A stretch of 64,000 nucleotides of DNA from Zingiber officinale. Taxonomy: Eukaryota > Streptophyta > Magnoliopsida > Zingiberales > Zingiberaceae. The notes under the pieces were generated by a model. That model ran no database searches. It was not told the DNA's origin and saw nothing but the letters and a program-made list of their open reading frames with translations. The stretch spans positions 32,876,011 through 32,940,010 of the forward strand of contig NC_056000.1 in NCBI RefSeq assembly GCF_018446385.1, read 5' to 3'. Positions 20,089 to 30,883 of this stretch are shown in pieces (position 1 is the stretch's first letter; each line of letters opens with the position of its first letter). Both the position numbers and the translations under genes were made by a program.

Positions 20089-22800
20089 CTAAGTTTCATT
20101 TTTTAATTTATTATTTTTACTTTTTAATTTGTACATAGATTTTGCCATAGACTTAATACCATAATAAAGTTGATTAGGAGGTAAGAAGCATACCTCACTT
20201 ACCATATCAGACTTGAAGCCTGACTCTCCTCCTGCTTCACTGCATTCATCTGAAGTCTCTCCCCCTTCATCGATGCTGGCTTCTGATGTGCTTTGCCCTT
20301 CATAGTTCGCCGTCAGTGCTAGTCTAGCATACTCTTTTATTTTTGACTCTGATGATGAGTTGTCGTCCCAAGTAGCAGTTAGAGTCTTGTGTTTCTTGGG
20401 CATCTTGCCTTTTTCCTTCTTGAGTTATGGGCAGTCCTCTTTTAAGTGTCCTTCCTTTTGACACTGGTAGCATCGAACCCTTCTTCTATTTCTTGGATTT
20501 TTCTTATTCTACATTTCTTTAAATTTATTAGATCTAAAAAATTTTCTGAAATTCCTTACCATATAATCTTTTTAATCTTCTTCTGAGTTTGCCCCAAGTT
20601 CATCCTTCTTGGTTACATTTAGCGCCATAATCTTGCTTGATTCTTTTGTTGTCCTTGCACATCTGATTTCATGTAAGTCTAAAGTGGAAAAGAGTTCCTC
20701 TAGGGTACTTACCTCCAGGTCCTTTGAGATGTAGTAGACGTCGATTATTGAGGTCCATTATGGAGTCCTGGGAAAGGCATTGAGTGCGTAGCGTATCGTG
20801 TCTCGGTTGGTTATAGTTTCACCGAGATTTTCGAGTCTGGTGATTAGTTCTTTTACCTTCGCGTGTAGATTGACTACCTTCTCACCTCTTTCCAGACGAA
20901 TATTTGTCAATTTGTTTCGAAGTATGTCTCTTCTTGCGAGCTTGGCTTCGGATGTGCCTTTGTGGAGTTCCAAGAATCTTTCCCAGAGTTCTTTGGCCGA
21001 CGAGTATCTCCCGATGCAGTTGACTTCTTGAGGCGACAGTACGCTCAGCAAGTGATACTCCGCTCGGTTATTCGCTACGGAATCATTTTGCTCTTTCTTC
21101 GTCCAAAGACTCTCTTCTTTTTCCTCTCCATTTTGATTTGTAGGAGCTACAAGACTATATTTTATTATTAAACGAATCTCAAAGTTTGTTTTCAGGAATA
21201 CCTCCATACGACGTTTCCAGTGTGCGAAGTCTCCCTCGAATTTTAATTTGGTGGAACGATGCTTGGTCAGGGTCGACCCTGAGGTATGTCACCAGGGGCG
21301 ATGGCCAAGGGCCCCCAATTTTCAGGGCCCCCAAATTTGGCATGGATATATAATATATATTATATATACTTAGATTGTTTTAATAAAAACCTAAAAAATA
21401 TATTTGATTGGATTATTTTAATAAAGGTCCAAAAAATATATATATTGTTGAAATTTTTTAATAAAGGTCCAAAAAATATATTTTCTATTAAAATTTTAAA
21501 AAAATCTAAAAAATAAAAGAACGAAAAAAAGAAGGTAAATGATCCTTTTTTCTCTTTCTAAGATTTTATTTCTTGTACAATTCTTTCTTCATTAATTTGT
21601 TTACATAAGTCATAAGACTCTAAAGAGTAAAGTATGAATCTTAAACGCTAATTTTCTCCTTTCTTCTCCTTTAAATCTCTTCTAATTAAATTAGGAAAGT
21701 TTATTCATTTTAGTTTCATCAACATTATCATTCATCAATATATAAACTTACAACGTAAGTTACCTACTTATCTATATTTTTTATTATTGTCAATATTCAA
21801 CATTGATTTTTAATATTGTATTGGAGTCAATATTTTATAATTTTTCTTATAGATTTGAAAGAGTTTAAATAAATCATTCCAATTTTAATCATCATAGAAT
21901 AATTTATATCGATTGCTTCAAGCATAAATTAGGCTTTATTATCCCTTGACTATTATTTTCACTGCTTGTGTTTGTTTCAATGTTAGCTTTGTTGCTGGTT
22001 TTGTGTGTTTTATTTTTACACATGAAATTTGTAATACAAATATGTTTCTAAAAAAATATTAATCTTGGAATTAGAAAAGAAACAAAAGAAAAAAAGTGGA
22101 ACAAATTATTAAAACTTAGAAAGGTATTCTTTGTAAATTTTTTAAAGCTTGCTCTTCAATTGAAAATTTAGTTGGTAAATTGTAAGAAGAAAGTCAAGAA
22201 GAATTAAATAATCATGTAACAAATGAGTAGCAATCGAGTAATCAAGAACAATTAAATAATCATGTAATCAATGAGCGGGAAGAATTGAGAGAAAATGATG
22301 ATCATAATTATGCAACGAATGAGCAGGAATATTTGAGAGAAAATGATGATAATGATTTGAATGTAAATGACTTCACAATTTTATGTATTGAAAATGAGGT
22401 GTTAGAAAAACTTGATTTTGAAGACCTTATTGATGATTTTGCTTCTCAAAATGCTAGAAGATATAGATTTTTTCAATAATTATTTCATACTTATTTTTTT
22501 TTTATTTGTAGGTATTACACTTTTTGGAGAAACTTAGGAAACATATTTTGTATGGTGTTGTACTTTTTGAAGAATCTTGATAAATAAATTTTGTATGGAG
22601 TTTACCATATTTTAAATGAAATATATTGATTTTTAAGTTTTTATATTAAACTATATTCAAATTGTACTTTAGTAAATTTATTTTATAGAGATCACTTTTC
22701 TCTTTTCGACCAAGGGCCCCCAAAAGTCAGGGTCGGCCCTGTGCTTGGTCCGGCCATTGATTGCTTTGCTTCGTCGGCAGTTAGTGCTTCTGAAATGTCC
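20089..22800 (-). pseudogene. Copia gag of element G, split by a hAT insertion
   Basis: The N-terminal end lies right of the hAT (22750-22800); the main part is 21207-20758 (149 codons: EVFLKTNFEIRLIIKYSLVA, SAKELWERFLELHKGTSEAK, LTNRD-type end). The zinc knuckle is canonical at about 20440-20490 (CYQCQKEGHLKEDC, CX2CX4HX4C). The following 104-codon frame (20403-20089) starts MPKKHKTLTATWDD and is acidic. A TAA sits just after the knuckle (about 20424) and the region 20520-20757 is frameshifted. Family and order equal those of the gag at 46542. Confidence 0.8.
21268..22741 (+). mobile_element. Deleted hAT element (1.47 kb) with 8-bp target duplication
   Basis: TGCTTGGT flanks it on both sides (21260-21267 and 22742-22749), the 8 bp expected for hAT. 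The termini are inverted: CAGGGTCGACCCTGA at the left, CAGGGCCGACCCTGA when the right end is read inverted. Subterminal ccaagggcccccaa is also inverted between the ends. Inside are remains of a TTF-type transposase: a lysine-rich N-terminal stretch (about 22070-22180, IIKT..KGIL.KFFKACS) and the end of the protein at 22285-22479 (VLEKLDFEDLIDDFASQNAR). The central catalytic core is deleted, so it cannot move by itself. Confidence 0.85.
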
Positions 22801-22802
22801 TT

Positions 22803-22814
22803 GCTCTGATACCA
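22803..22814 (-). promoter_or_regulatory. Primer binding site of element G
   Basis: The minus strand reads TGGTATCAGAGC, the complement of the initiator methionine tRNA 3' end used by most plant Copia elements. It lies two bases after the 5' LTR end. Confidence 0.9.
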
Positions 22815-22816
22815 CT

Positions 22817-23675
22817 TGTTGGTCCCTTGGAGGCCGACAAGAGAGGAGGGGTGAATTGCCCTACAAAAACAAACAAATCCTTTCTCGATTTACAGCTTGA
22901 ATAAGAACACTTGTAATTAAAAATAAAGAGACTAATTAAAAAGAAATAGATGCAAGAGGAATTACTTGGTTTGCAATCAGAAGATTGCTAATCCGAGGAG
23001 AATAAAGCGCACTTTTCTGAATATCTCATTTGGGTGGAGTAGTCTCTTACAATGTTAACAACTCACAAACAAAAGTAGAACAGAAAGAATGGAATTACAA
23101 GTTATTGTTTTAACCGTTGAAATCAATGCTATAATTATAGCACTGTTCCAGGCGCCTGGAAGGGTTCCGGGCACCTAGAGTTGGATAAAATTCTATCATC
23201 GACGCGTCGGTCAACGTCTACGTCACTTGTGATAAACTTTGGGTTTCGAGCGCCCGAACCACAAAAGTCAACAGGATTGACTTTTTGCGGTCCGGTTCCT
23301 CTACTCCGATTATGCTCGTCTCGGTCTGGGTCTTCCGCTCCGGCTCAGCTAGCTTTGGTGATCTCATCCATTCGGAATAGGGCTCACCCAAATCCAAATT
23401 CCGGCCTTCTCCTCGAGCAACCTTCCTCCCCGATTTCTCGTCCCTTGAACGTCGCATGCATTCTTCTCATCCACTGGTGTACTCTTCCGCAGAACCTCAT
23501 CCCTCGGACGCACCGAGCCCGCCGGCTCTCTCCCTGTACCGTCCTTCTAGCTAGTCGCGTCTTCCGCTTGATTTCATGTGCTCCTAAGCTCCTGCACACT
23601 TAGACACAAGGGTTAAACTAAACAAGACATAACTTAACTTGTTTGATCACATCAAACAACATTGGGGTTCCAACA
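22817..23675 (-). repeat. 5' LTR of element G (859 bp)
   Basis: Ends are TGTTGG/CCAACA. Within the LTR, CCAGGCGCCTGG (about 23147-23158) is a perfect 12-bp palindrome and related GGCGCC-type words follow. The palindrome is weaker in the partner LTR, where the region is shorter (18670-18700). Two frames over 23181-23603 are LTR sequence, not genes. Confidence 0.85.
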
Positions 23676-23794
23676 GTTTCTTCTATATCGCAACTCCCCC
23701 TTAAACTTAGGTGGGTAGATGCTAGGTCCGACCATCGTTTTTATACTTTAGTCAGCGGTTAGTCATTCTGAAGCGGTTGAGCTTTGATACTACT
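23676..23794 (-). pseudogene. Start of gag of element F
   Basis: On the minus strand ATG at 23733-23735 opens MVGPSIYPPKFKGE, the same opening as the intact gag at 46542 (MVDSSIHPPKFEGD). The frame runs into element G at 23676 and resumes at 18348. A degraded primer site (AGTATCAAAGC) lies at about 23782-23792. Confidence 0.75.
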
Positions 23795-24659
23795 TGTTGG
23801 TGTAGCGAGACCGATAGGAGGGGGTGAATTGCCTGTACAAAATAAAATAAAATCATTCTCGATCTTTCAACTCAGATTAGTAGCACACTTATAAAAAGGA
23901 AATTGAACAATTAATCAAATAAAAGAGACTAAGAAATTACTTGGTTACAATGTAGGTGATTGTTAACCAAGGCAAAAGAAATTACTAAGAAGATCTCCTT
24001 CGTGTAGGCCGAAAAGCCTGTGAAACTTGTTGAACGCTAAAAAATGTGTTAGGAAATGAATACAAGAGTTGTTTTATATTTCCTAGATCTAAAGGCCTTT
24101 TTATAACTCCTGAAAAATGTTATCCGCAGCTTGAAGGAGTCATCAAAGAGGTCCAAGGCGCCTTCTATCAAATAGAGTTTATCCGTCGATAATAAAACTT
24201 TATCTTCGGCTAATGACTAGCAAGGCGCCTTCTATGGGTTGGAAGGCGCTTTCACACTATTCATCGAAGGCGCCTTCCGAGCCATGGAAGACGCCTTCTA
24301 GCAAAAGGTAGATCAGCTCTCATACGTTGATCTCTTCTTGGGTGATTCTCCAGCTATCCGGAGTTGAGCTTACCCGAACCTAACTCCAACCTTCTCCTTG
24401 AGCAGGCTTTCTCCCCCGCTTCTCGTCCCTCGAACGCCACACACGTCATTCTCGTCCATCGGTGTACTTTTCTACAGCATATCGTCCCTCGGATGCATCG
24501 AGCCAGTCGATTCCTTTTTGTGCAAACCTTCTCACTAATTATGTCTTCTGCTCGACTTCTTGTGTTCCTAAGCTCCTACATACTTAGACACAAGGATCAA
24601 ATATAGAGGACCTAACTTAATTTGGTTGACCACATCAAAACTACCATGGGGTACTTACA
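23795..24659 (-). repeat. 5' LTR of element F (865 bp)
   Basis: Minus strand runs TGTAAGTACC .. CACCAACA. It matches the solo LTR at 24872-26231 (opposite orientation) through GTTTTGATGTGGTCAACCAA. The palindromic word AAGGCGCCTT recurs four or more times (24170-24300). The 80-codon frame 24364-24606 is LTR text. Confidence 0.75.
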
Positions 24660-24871
24660 CCTTAACCAAAAGTTTATCCCATAATTTCAGTTTCTTATTG
24701 TTGCTGAAGTCTTCTGCGTTATTCGATTGAAGGTGTCTTCCAAGCTCTCGAAGTGCCTTCATGAACTCAAGGCGCTTTCCAATGGCTTGAAGGCACCTTG
24801 GGTATGGTTCACTCAAGGTATTTTGTGCTCTTTTGTCTTCTGAAATGTGTTAGTCCAACACAAATAAAATA

Positions 24872-26231
24872 TGTAAGCACCTTGGGTAGTTTTGATGTGG
24901 TCAACCAAGTTCAGTTAGATCCTGTTGTGTTTAATTCTTGTGTCTAAACACAAGAAGTCGAGCGGAAGACGCAGCTAGCGACAAGGATGGTACGAGAAAA
25001 GAGCCGACAGACTCAGTGCATCCAAGGGACGAGATGCTACGGAAGAGTACACTGATGGACGAGAATGATGTGTGCGATGTTCGATGGACGAGAAGTCGAT
25101 GAGGAAGCCTATTCGAGGAGAAAGCCAGAAAATGAGTTCAAGTGAGCCCTATTCCGGATAGCCGAAATCACCTAAGCAAGCAGAGCAGCAGAAGAGCCAA
25201 AGGAAAAATTTGGAGCTCGGTAGTAGCTGCTGAAAGCGCCTTCAATACCATTGAAGGCGCCCTCGCGCCTTTCGAGAGGAAGGTGCCTTCAAAAAGATAT
25301 ATTCGCTACCTTAGCGGCCCCCCTAGTGCCGACCCCATGGATAGGAAGGCGCCTTCCAGCCTCAGACAGAGCTGTCGGATGGGCCAACCCGTAGCGGGGC
25401 GGGTCAGCCCGTGGTGGGCCAACCATTTGGTGGAGCGAGGCGGGCCGACCCGTTAACATGGCGGGTTGAGAAATTTCCATTCCAACCTAATCCAAGGCGG
25501 GTTGCGGGTTTGGCGGGTCAACCCGCGGGCCCATCAAATTTTTTTTAAAAAAATTAAAAAATATTTCATATCTTCACTATTTTACTTTGGAAATGTTTTA
25601 TCAATTAAATGTATCCATAAATATATATTTTAAATATAAATGAACAGAAACAAATACTTATGTTGGAGGAAAAGTATTATTTTTATTTCAAAATTTTAAC
25701 AAAGAAAGATAATAAAATGACATCAAACTTAATTTACATGTGTTTCTCAACCCGTGGGCCGACCCACGCGGGTTGCGGGCCTAGGCGGGTCGGCCCACAA
25801 TAGGCTTGGGTTGATAAAGTTCCAACCCAACCCGCTTAAATTATTTGACGGGGCGGGCCAACCCGACGGGCCCAACCCAAATTGACAACTCTAGCCTCAG
25901 ATAAATTTTCCCAAGGGCTATAAAAAGACTTCTGGATCTAGGAAAAATACAACAACTGAACTACAAGTCTTGTATTTACTTCCTAGTCATTCTGTGAGCT
26001 GTAAACGTCTGTAAGAGGCTACTCCGCCTTCACCAAGGGAGTTTTTCTAGTGGAGCCTTTTTCAACGCCTTAGATTAACAACCACCTATGTTGTAACTAA
26101 GTAAATAGATTGTCCTCTTACTTTTTGTTTAGTATACTTGTACTACTAATTAGAGTTGAAAGAACGAGAAAGGTTCACTTTGTTTTTAACAGACAATTCA
26201 CCCCTCTCTTGTCGATCCCGCTGCACCAACA
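24872..26231 (+). mobile_element. Solo LTR, family F, with target duplication AAATA
   Basis: AAATA flanks both ends (24867-24871 and 26232-26236). The LTR runs TGTAAGCACC .. CACCAACA and contains a later hAT insertion of 527 bp plus its 8-bp duplication, which leaves about 825 bp, the length of LTR F. No internal sequence is present, so it arose by LTR-LTR recombination. AAGGCGCC-type palindromes occur at 25229-25360. Confidence 0.85.
25367..25893. mobile_element. Small non-autonomous hAT (527 bp) with 8-bp target duplication
   Basis: GCCTCAGA is duplicated at 25359-25366 and 25894-25901. Termini are CAGAGCTGTC and, inverted from the right, TAGAGTTGTC. Subterminal regions on both sides are dense in GGGCGGGT/ACCCGCC words, also inverted. 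The middle is AT-rich and non-coding. The frames at 25142-25480 cross its boundary and are not genes. Confidence 0.85.
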
Positions 26232-26816
26232 AAATATACCCTGCAAGACAAAGTTAGCACAATAAAAATAAATAGTTTAGTAATTAGATCCTGTCTCCCC
26301 GAGACCATGATCTAGTCAGAGTCTCAATTTAGGTTTCCGAATGGACCTAAATTGGACTGACGCCTACTGTTCCTTCAACCGGGACGCGTCCTCACTGAGT
26401 CACTCTCCTCTAGTGACTTACCTTCACTTACCAATTATCAAGTTACTTCCTTAACGTCAATCTGACCCACCAAGTCTTCCTGCCCGGATCACACATCTGG
26501 ACTTCACCAATCGGGAATCAAACATCCCAACCTCCTGTGGGAATCACACATTTGAACTTCGCCAATCGAGAATTGAACATCCCAACCTCTTGACGGAATT
26601 GCATATCTGGACTTCAACCCATTGGGAATCCAACATCCCAACCTCCCGCCAGAATCCTGCATCTGGACTTTCTGCCTGGTGTTTGGTTCTCTTGACCCAT
26701 CAAGTTAGTAAACCCTGCACACTTGGTAATAAGGTTAGATCAACAACATATCTAATTTTAATCTACTTGTCATTCATCAAACTCAGGTTTGATCATTGGT
26801 GTCAACTGCACTAACA

Positions 26817-27197
26817 CTTTCATCCCAGGTAGCCTTGAGATTCTTGTGCTTGCTTCGCCTTGACCCTTTATCTTTGTCCTTTTTGAGCTCTGTGGAGTTA
26901 TCCTTGATGCACCATTCTTTCTGACAATCTTAGCATCAAATCTTTCATTTGGTCCTTGGGTTTTTCTTAGTCTGCATCTCTTTAAATTTGTTAGATTTAT
27001 TTTTTTTAACTTTCTTACCATAAATGCTTATTGATCTTTGTCAAAGGATAAATCTGACTTGGGTTTGTCCTTCTTGTTGGCTCATAGTGCCAAGTTATGG
27101 CTTATCTATGCTTCTTTTGTCATTCTTGCACATCTACATTCATGTAATTTGAAAATTGAAAAAAGTTCTTCTAAGGTGCTTACCTCCAAGTCCTTAT
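26817..27197 (-). pseudogene. Copia D gag, distal half
   Basis: Minus strand text includes KDLEVSTLEELF-like residues next to 27197, a TFRLRK.. linker, a damaged knuckle (ERFDAKIVRKNGASRIT where family members have CYKCQKEGHIKDDC-like text) and NLKATWDES at the 26817 end. The first half of the same gag lies 23.9 kb away at 51070-51655. The break point falls within the same codon region (after DLEVSTLE), which shows that the intervening DNA was inserted. Confidence 0.65.
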
Positions 27198-27428
27198 TAT
27201 TGGTACATGGAGCACTAGACGATTGAACTTAAGTTTTAATTATGGCAAAAGGTCCAAAGTTAAGGTTACTTGTTGTCTAACAAGTTTGAATGAAATTGCA
27301 AGAAAGTCCTAAGTGTTGTTAGGCAAAAGTCCAAGTGGATTCTGTTGGTGCAATCGACCCAAGTTTGATCGGTATGATCATGGTTTTGATGTGTGTGTCA
27401 AAGAGTTTAAGTTAAACTTTCATATGTG

Positions 27429-30181
27429 TGTAAAATACCGAAAATAGGCGAATATTAATAAGAGAATTTTCCGGAATTTTTGAATATTTTTCGGGAATTT
27501 TTCGGAGCTCGTAGGGACGAGTTAACGGGGATAAAAAGTTGGTCCCGAAAAGACCTGTTTAGGTTACCCATTTAAGCGAGGAAAAGTTGATTTTTATTTA
27601 TTTACTTTTCCTTTTTTATTTCTTTTCTCCGTCTCTTTCTTTTCCCACAGTGCCGAGCTATTCTCAACGCCCGAGCCGTGCCCTAACCATTTGACGGTTC
27701 TTCTCCCTTCTTTTATTTTCTTTCTTCTCTTCATTTCTTCTGCCCGACATCTTTTTCTCCTCTCCTCTGCGCGCTGACACGAGGGCCGGCCACCTTGCTC
27801 CTCACGCACGCCGACGCTACTGCCATTTTGACCCGCCGTCTAAAGCTAGGCTGCCAGCGACACCGGCCAAATTCCTTTGTCGACAGCCGCCTCTCACGGA
27901 GCGATCTCGCGAGCCATCGTCGGTCGAGCCACTCTCTTCCGATTTCCCTACTCTGCCCTAGACGCATCTTGCTGCCGACGAACGGAACAACACCGACCCG
28001 TGATTCCCTTTCTTCTTCGGCCTCCTCTGCATGGCAGAGCACCCAGGCAGAACGCCCCCTCTTCTGATTAGGAACCGTGCCCTACTCTTCTTTCTCACCG
28101 CGAGCCCCCGCTGGTGACTAGATCCGACTCAGCGCTGCCGTCGCTCGTGCCTTAGCATCACCAGCATCTGATCACTAGGTTCTGCCAAGCACTTAGTCTC
28201 ACCTCCCGTGCCCTAGACTCATCATTGGGACGACCTTTTTCGTCCACCAGTTGCCGACAAAGGGAACGAGAGGCACCGATTTAGTGTCGACAACAGATTT
28301 GTGGCAACAAAATCTTCCGGTTAGCATTGTCCTGCATCTGTATCTCCTGGAAGTGTGTCCACAGGTACGACATTGTACTAGGTAAGGGTTGGAAATTGTA
28401 CTCTGATTTAGCTTAATACAAATTAATGTTGTATAGTATGGGATAATTGACTCAGATTGAGGTAATTGAGGTTAAAATGTGGGATCAAACTTAAGTTCAA
28501 GTTAGATCCGACTTATGATGTTAACAAGAGGGATTAGCTAATCAATTGGTTATTATTTTAGAAATAGGATTTCAGTTTAGCTATTTAGTTATAATAGAAC
28601 TTAGCTAAACTGTATGATGTATTACAGGATTTTGATTCGAGACGGTGTCTCGACAGCGGATCTATTCGGACACGATCCTTATATTGGAGGCGGGTACTTT
28701 TGACTTATGTCATTTGATATGCTTAGTAGTTAAATTAACATGTTGCATTAATTGTGTTTCTTATCTGTTTCGGTTAATCACTACCCAAATCTTACATGCT
28801 TGATTGATTGATTGGTTTTGCATCTCAGGTATATTTTACCTGTTTATATATGCTTATAGGGGTAGTGATATGCCATGCTTGACCATGTTCAGGACCTAGG
28901 TTTTATACCTTCTGTATACCTTTGGATTGTTTTGGATTCGTTGACCTATGATGCATTTTTATATATATGTGGATTAGGTCAGGATATTCTTGTGGTTAGT
29001 GCTATGCACCATTTGCATGATTGCATGATGAGCGATAGTCCGCTCCATTATTGTTGAGCACATCGCCAGTTACATGGATCTGCACACACCACCACTCATG
29101 GGTTAGTGGTCGATTCAGGCTGAGTGTGTTGCAGCAGGGACTCTATTAGGCACCGTTGGCCCGCTCATGGGTAGTGTGACCCAACGTGTTATCCGGCAGG
29201 GATTCCTCCCCGTCTTTGAGTACCGGGAGTTGAGAGCATTGCGCTCTCCCATTTATGATTTGGGTAGGACGATAGGTGTACTCCGACAGCATCCCGTCCA
29301 CTCGGTCACTCATCAGGAGTAGTGACGACAGAGTGCACGGTTGTCACAGCCCTACCCACTCGGCCTCACTTTTGTATGAGATGATCGACTAGCATCAGGG
29401 GTGACCAGGACGCATCATTGGCATCATATGCATGATGCATTTATTGCTTGTGTTTGTGTTTGCTGCATTTATATGCTGCATATTGTTTGGATACTTATGT
29501 TTGACATGCATACAGGATTTCCTTATCCCTCGGACTGTTTGACCTTATACTCAGGACCTGGTTAGTACAGTATTCTCCTGTTTATTTCAGATGCATTCTT
29601 ATCTTTCTTATCAGCAGTATGCATGATTAGTGCTAGGTGTTGTTTCTTTACTTTGCATATCAATCGTACTGCTGAGTGTTGGACTCACCCGCCTCCATTG
29701 TTGATATTTTCGGGTTGATCTGTCAGGAGGGAGTTCGTCGCTAGTCCCCACCGCACGTGTCTACTCCCATCTGGTTTTTCAATTTGTTGTTTCATTTTAT
29801 CTTTTCATTATCAGACTTTGTTTTAGTTTTATTTTGGACTTACGTATGGATATTGTATGGAATCTTTCCGTTGGATGGACTTTTAGGATGATTTGGATTT
29901 ACTCTACTACATGCCTGCCTAGAGAGAAGAAAAGGTGATTTGGGCTTTACGAGTGTAGTTGAGTAGGGTTGATTTCAGTCGAGTATTACTATGTTGTTTA
30001 TTTTATTAAGCTGCGTGGTTGTGAAAATATATATATATATATATAAACTGCGTGGTGATTGATTTTTATTCTTGTTATTATTCCGCCTGTGGCTGAGGTA
30101 TTTGTGAGATGTAGAAAAGATTCAGACTTGTATAAGGGAGATGTTGAAATTTTCTCGGACGGGGACTCCTCGGGCGTGACA
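27429..30181 (+). repeat. 5' LTR of the gypsy element
   Basis: It runs TGTAAAATACCG .. GGCGTGACA. The first 1.6 kb match 42755 onward almost base for base, including a GC-rich block 27740-28260. From about 29050 on the two copies differ by many short gaps. Frames such as 27731-28042 (-) and 28875-29057 (+) recur in both LTRs only because the LTRs are alike. A tataagtt/atat microsatellite lies at 30027-30046 where the other LTR has different text. Confidence 0.9.
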
Positions 30182-30187
30182 ATTTAG

Positions 30188-30199
30188 TGGTATCGGAGC
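30188..30199 (+). promoter_or_regulatory. Primer binding site of the gypsy element
   Basis: TGGTATCGGAGC lies six bases after the LTR end and complements the initiator methionine tRNA 3' end with one change. About 420 bp of untranslated leader follow before the gag ATG at 30622. Confidence 0.8.
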
Positions 30200-30621
30200 T
30201 ATATATTCGATCTTTGTTTTCGTATTTTGGATGTTTGGGATAACTGATACCAATTTATTTACTTGGTATTAGGCGCCAAGTTTGGCGATACTTGTTGGAT
30301 TTTGTATTATGGATTTTGGTTTATCGATCCAATTTATTTGGTATCGAGCGGTATAATACACCTTTTGGTGTTACGGAATTTATCGGATACACGATGTTGG
30401 TATTCGGATATTTGGGTTAGCAGTTTGCGAGTCAAACTGGGCATTATCGGATTTCGATATGGTTATGTTTGGTTCGTTTGGATTTATTTGGATTCCGATA
30501 TATCGTTGAATTTTGAGGTCAATTGGGGACTGACAATGACGGAACATCTCCGACAAATAGGTATGTTGTTATTTTATGTTGGTTATATTGGTATTGATAT
30601 CTGTAATTAAATTTAACAGAT

Positions 30622-30883
30622 ATGAGACGATCTACTCGTATTGCTGCGAGACGTGGTGCTGGACGACCACGTGCGAGGACCACGGGATCTCTGGATATGC
30701 CAGAGATGCCCACTGTTAGTGAGCCTGTCAGTCAGGGATCGGGCTCTCAAATCCCGATAGCTCCTGTAGAGATACCTACTTTGGCCACACCGACGGTATC
30801 CACGCCTACCCTATTTACAGTACCATCAGGGGTACCATTGGTGTACCCGACATCTGCTCCAGCGCAGCCTACGGCGTATTCAG
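30622..30883 (+). pseudogene. Gypsy gag, N-terminal part
   Basis: ATG 30622 opens a basic start (MRRSTRIAARRGAGRPRART) and a proline/threonine-rich stretch, usual in Tekay gag. The frame is cut after about 87 codons by element B, which duplicated TTCAG. The continuation is at 37938. Frames 30519-31040 on the minus strand are shadows. Confidence 0.75.

Larger units (their letters stand above)
18349..23675 (-). mobile_element. Gag-only Copia-type element G, interrupted by a hAT
   Basis: Complete structure on the minus strand: 5' LTR 23675-22817, primer site, gag, purine tract and 3' LTR 19189-18349. The flanks are ATTTC (18344-18348) and GTTTC (23676-23680), a 5-bp target duplication with one difference. 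Without the hAT the element is about 3.8 kb, too short for pol, and no protease, integrase or reverse transcriptase text is found. It inserted into the gag of element F. Confidence 0.8.
17290..24659 (-). mobile_element. Copia-type element F, interrupted by element G
   Basis: Read on the minus strand it has a 5' LTR (24659 to 23795), a degraded primer site, a gag start and, beyond the 5.3-kb insertion G, the rest of gag down to about 17290. The two gag halves join across the insertion: the frame ending at 23676 continues at 18348. Only the 5' LTR is present in the window, so the element is truncated or its other end has decayed beyond recognition. Confidence 0.65.
24660..26816 (-). mobile_element. 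Truncated LTR E (family B relative), hosting a solo LTR
   Basis: Minus strand starts TGTTAGTGCAGTTGACACC at 26816 and shares ordered text with the LTR at 323-1465 (accaatgatcaaac, taccaag.gtgca, gtccaatttaggtcc, cctaaattgaga, ggactaac). The 3' end of the LTR is missing at 24660, where it meets LTR F. The direct continuation of gag D lies just right of it, so it inserted into that gag. Confidence 0.55.

Noticed and set aside
27731-28042. 103-codon minus-strand frame present in both gypsy LTRs (27731-28042 and 43056-43367)
   Set aside because: Preserved only because the LTRs are near-identical; no similarity, no start context, and the same region is open on other frames due to GC content.
28875-29057. 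60-codon frame seen in both gypsy LTRs (also 44200-44382)
   Set aside because: LTR text; conservation is explained by LTR identity.
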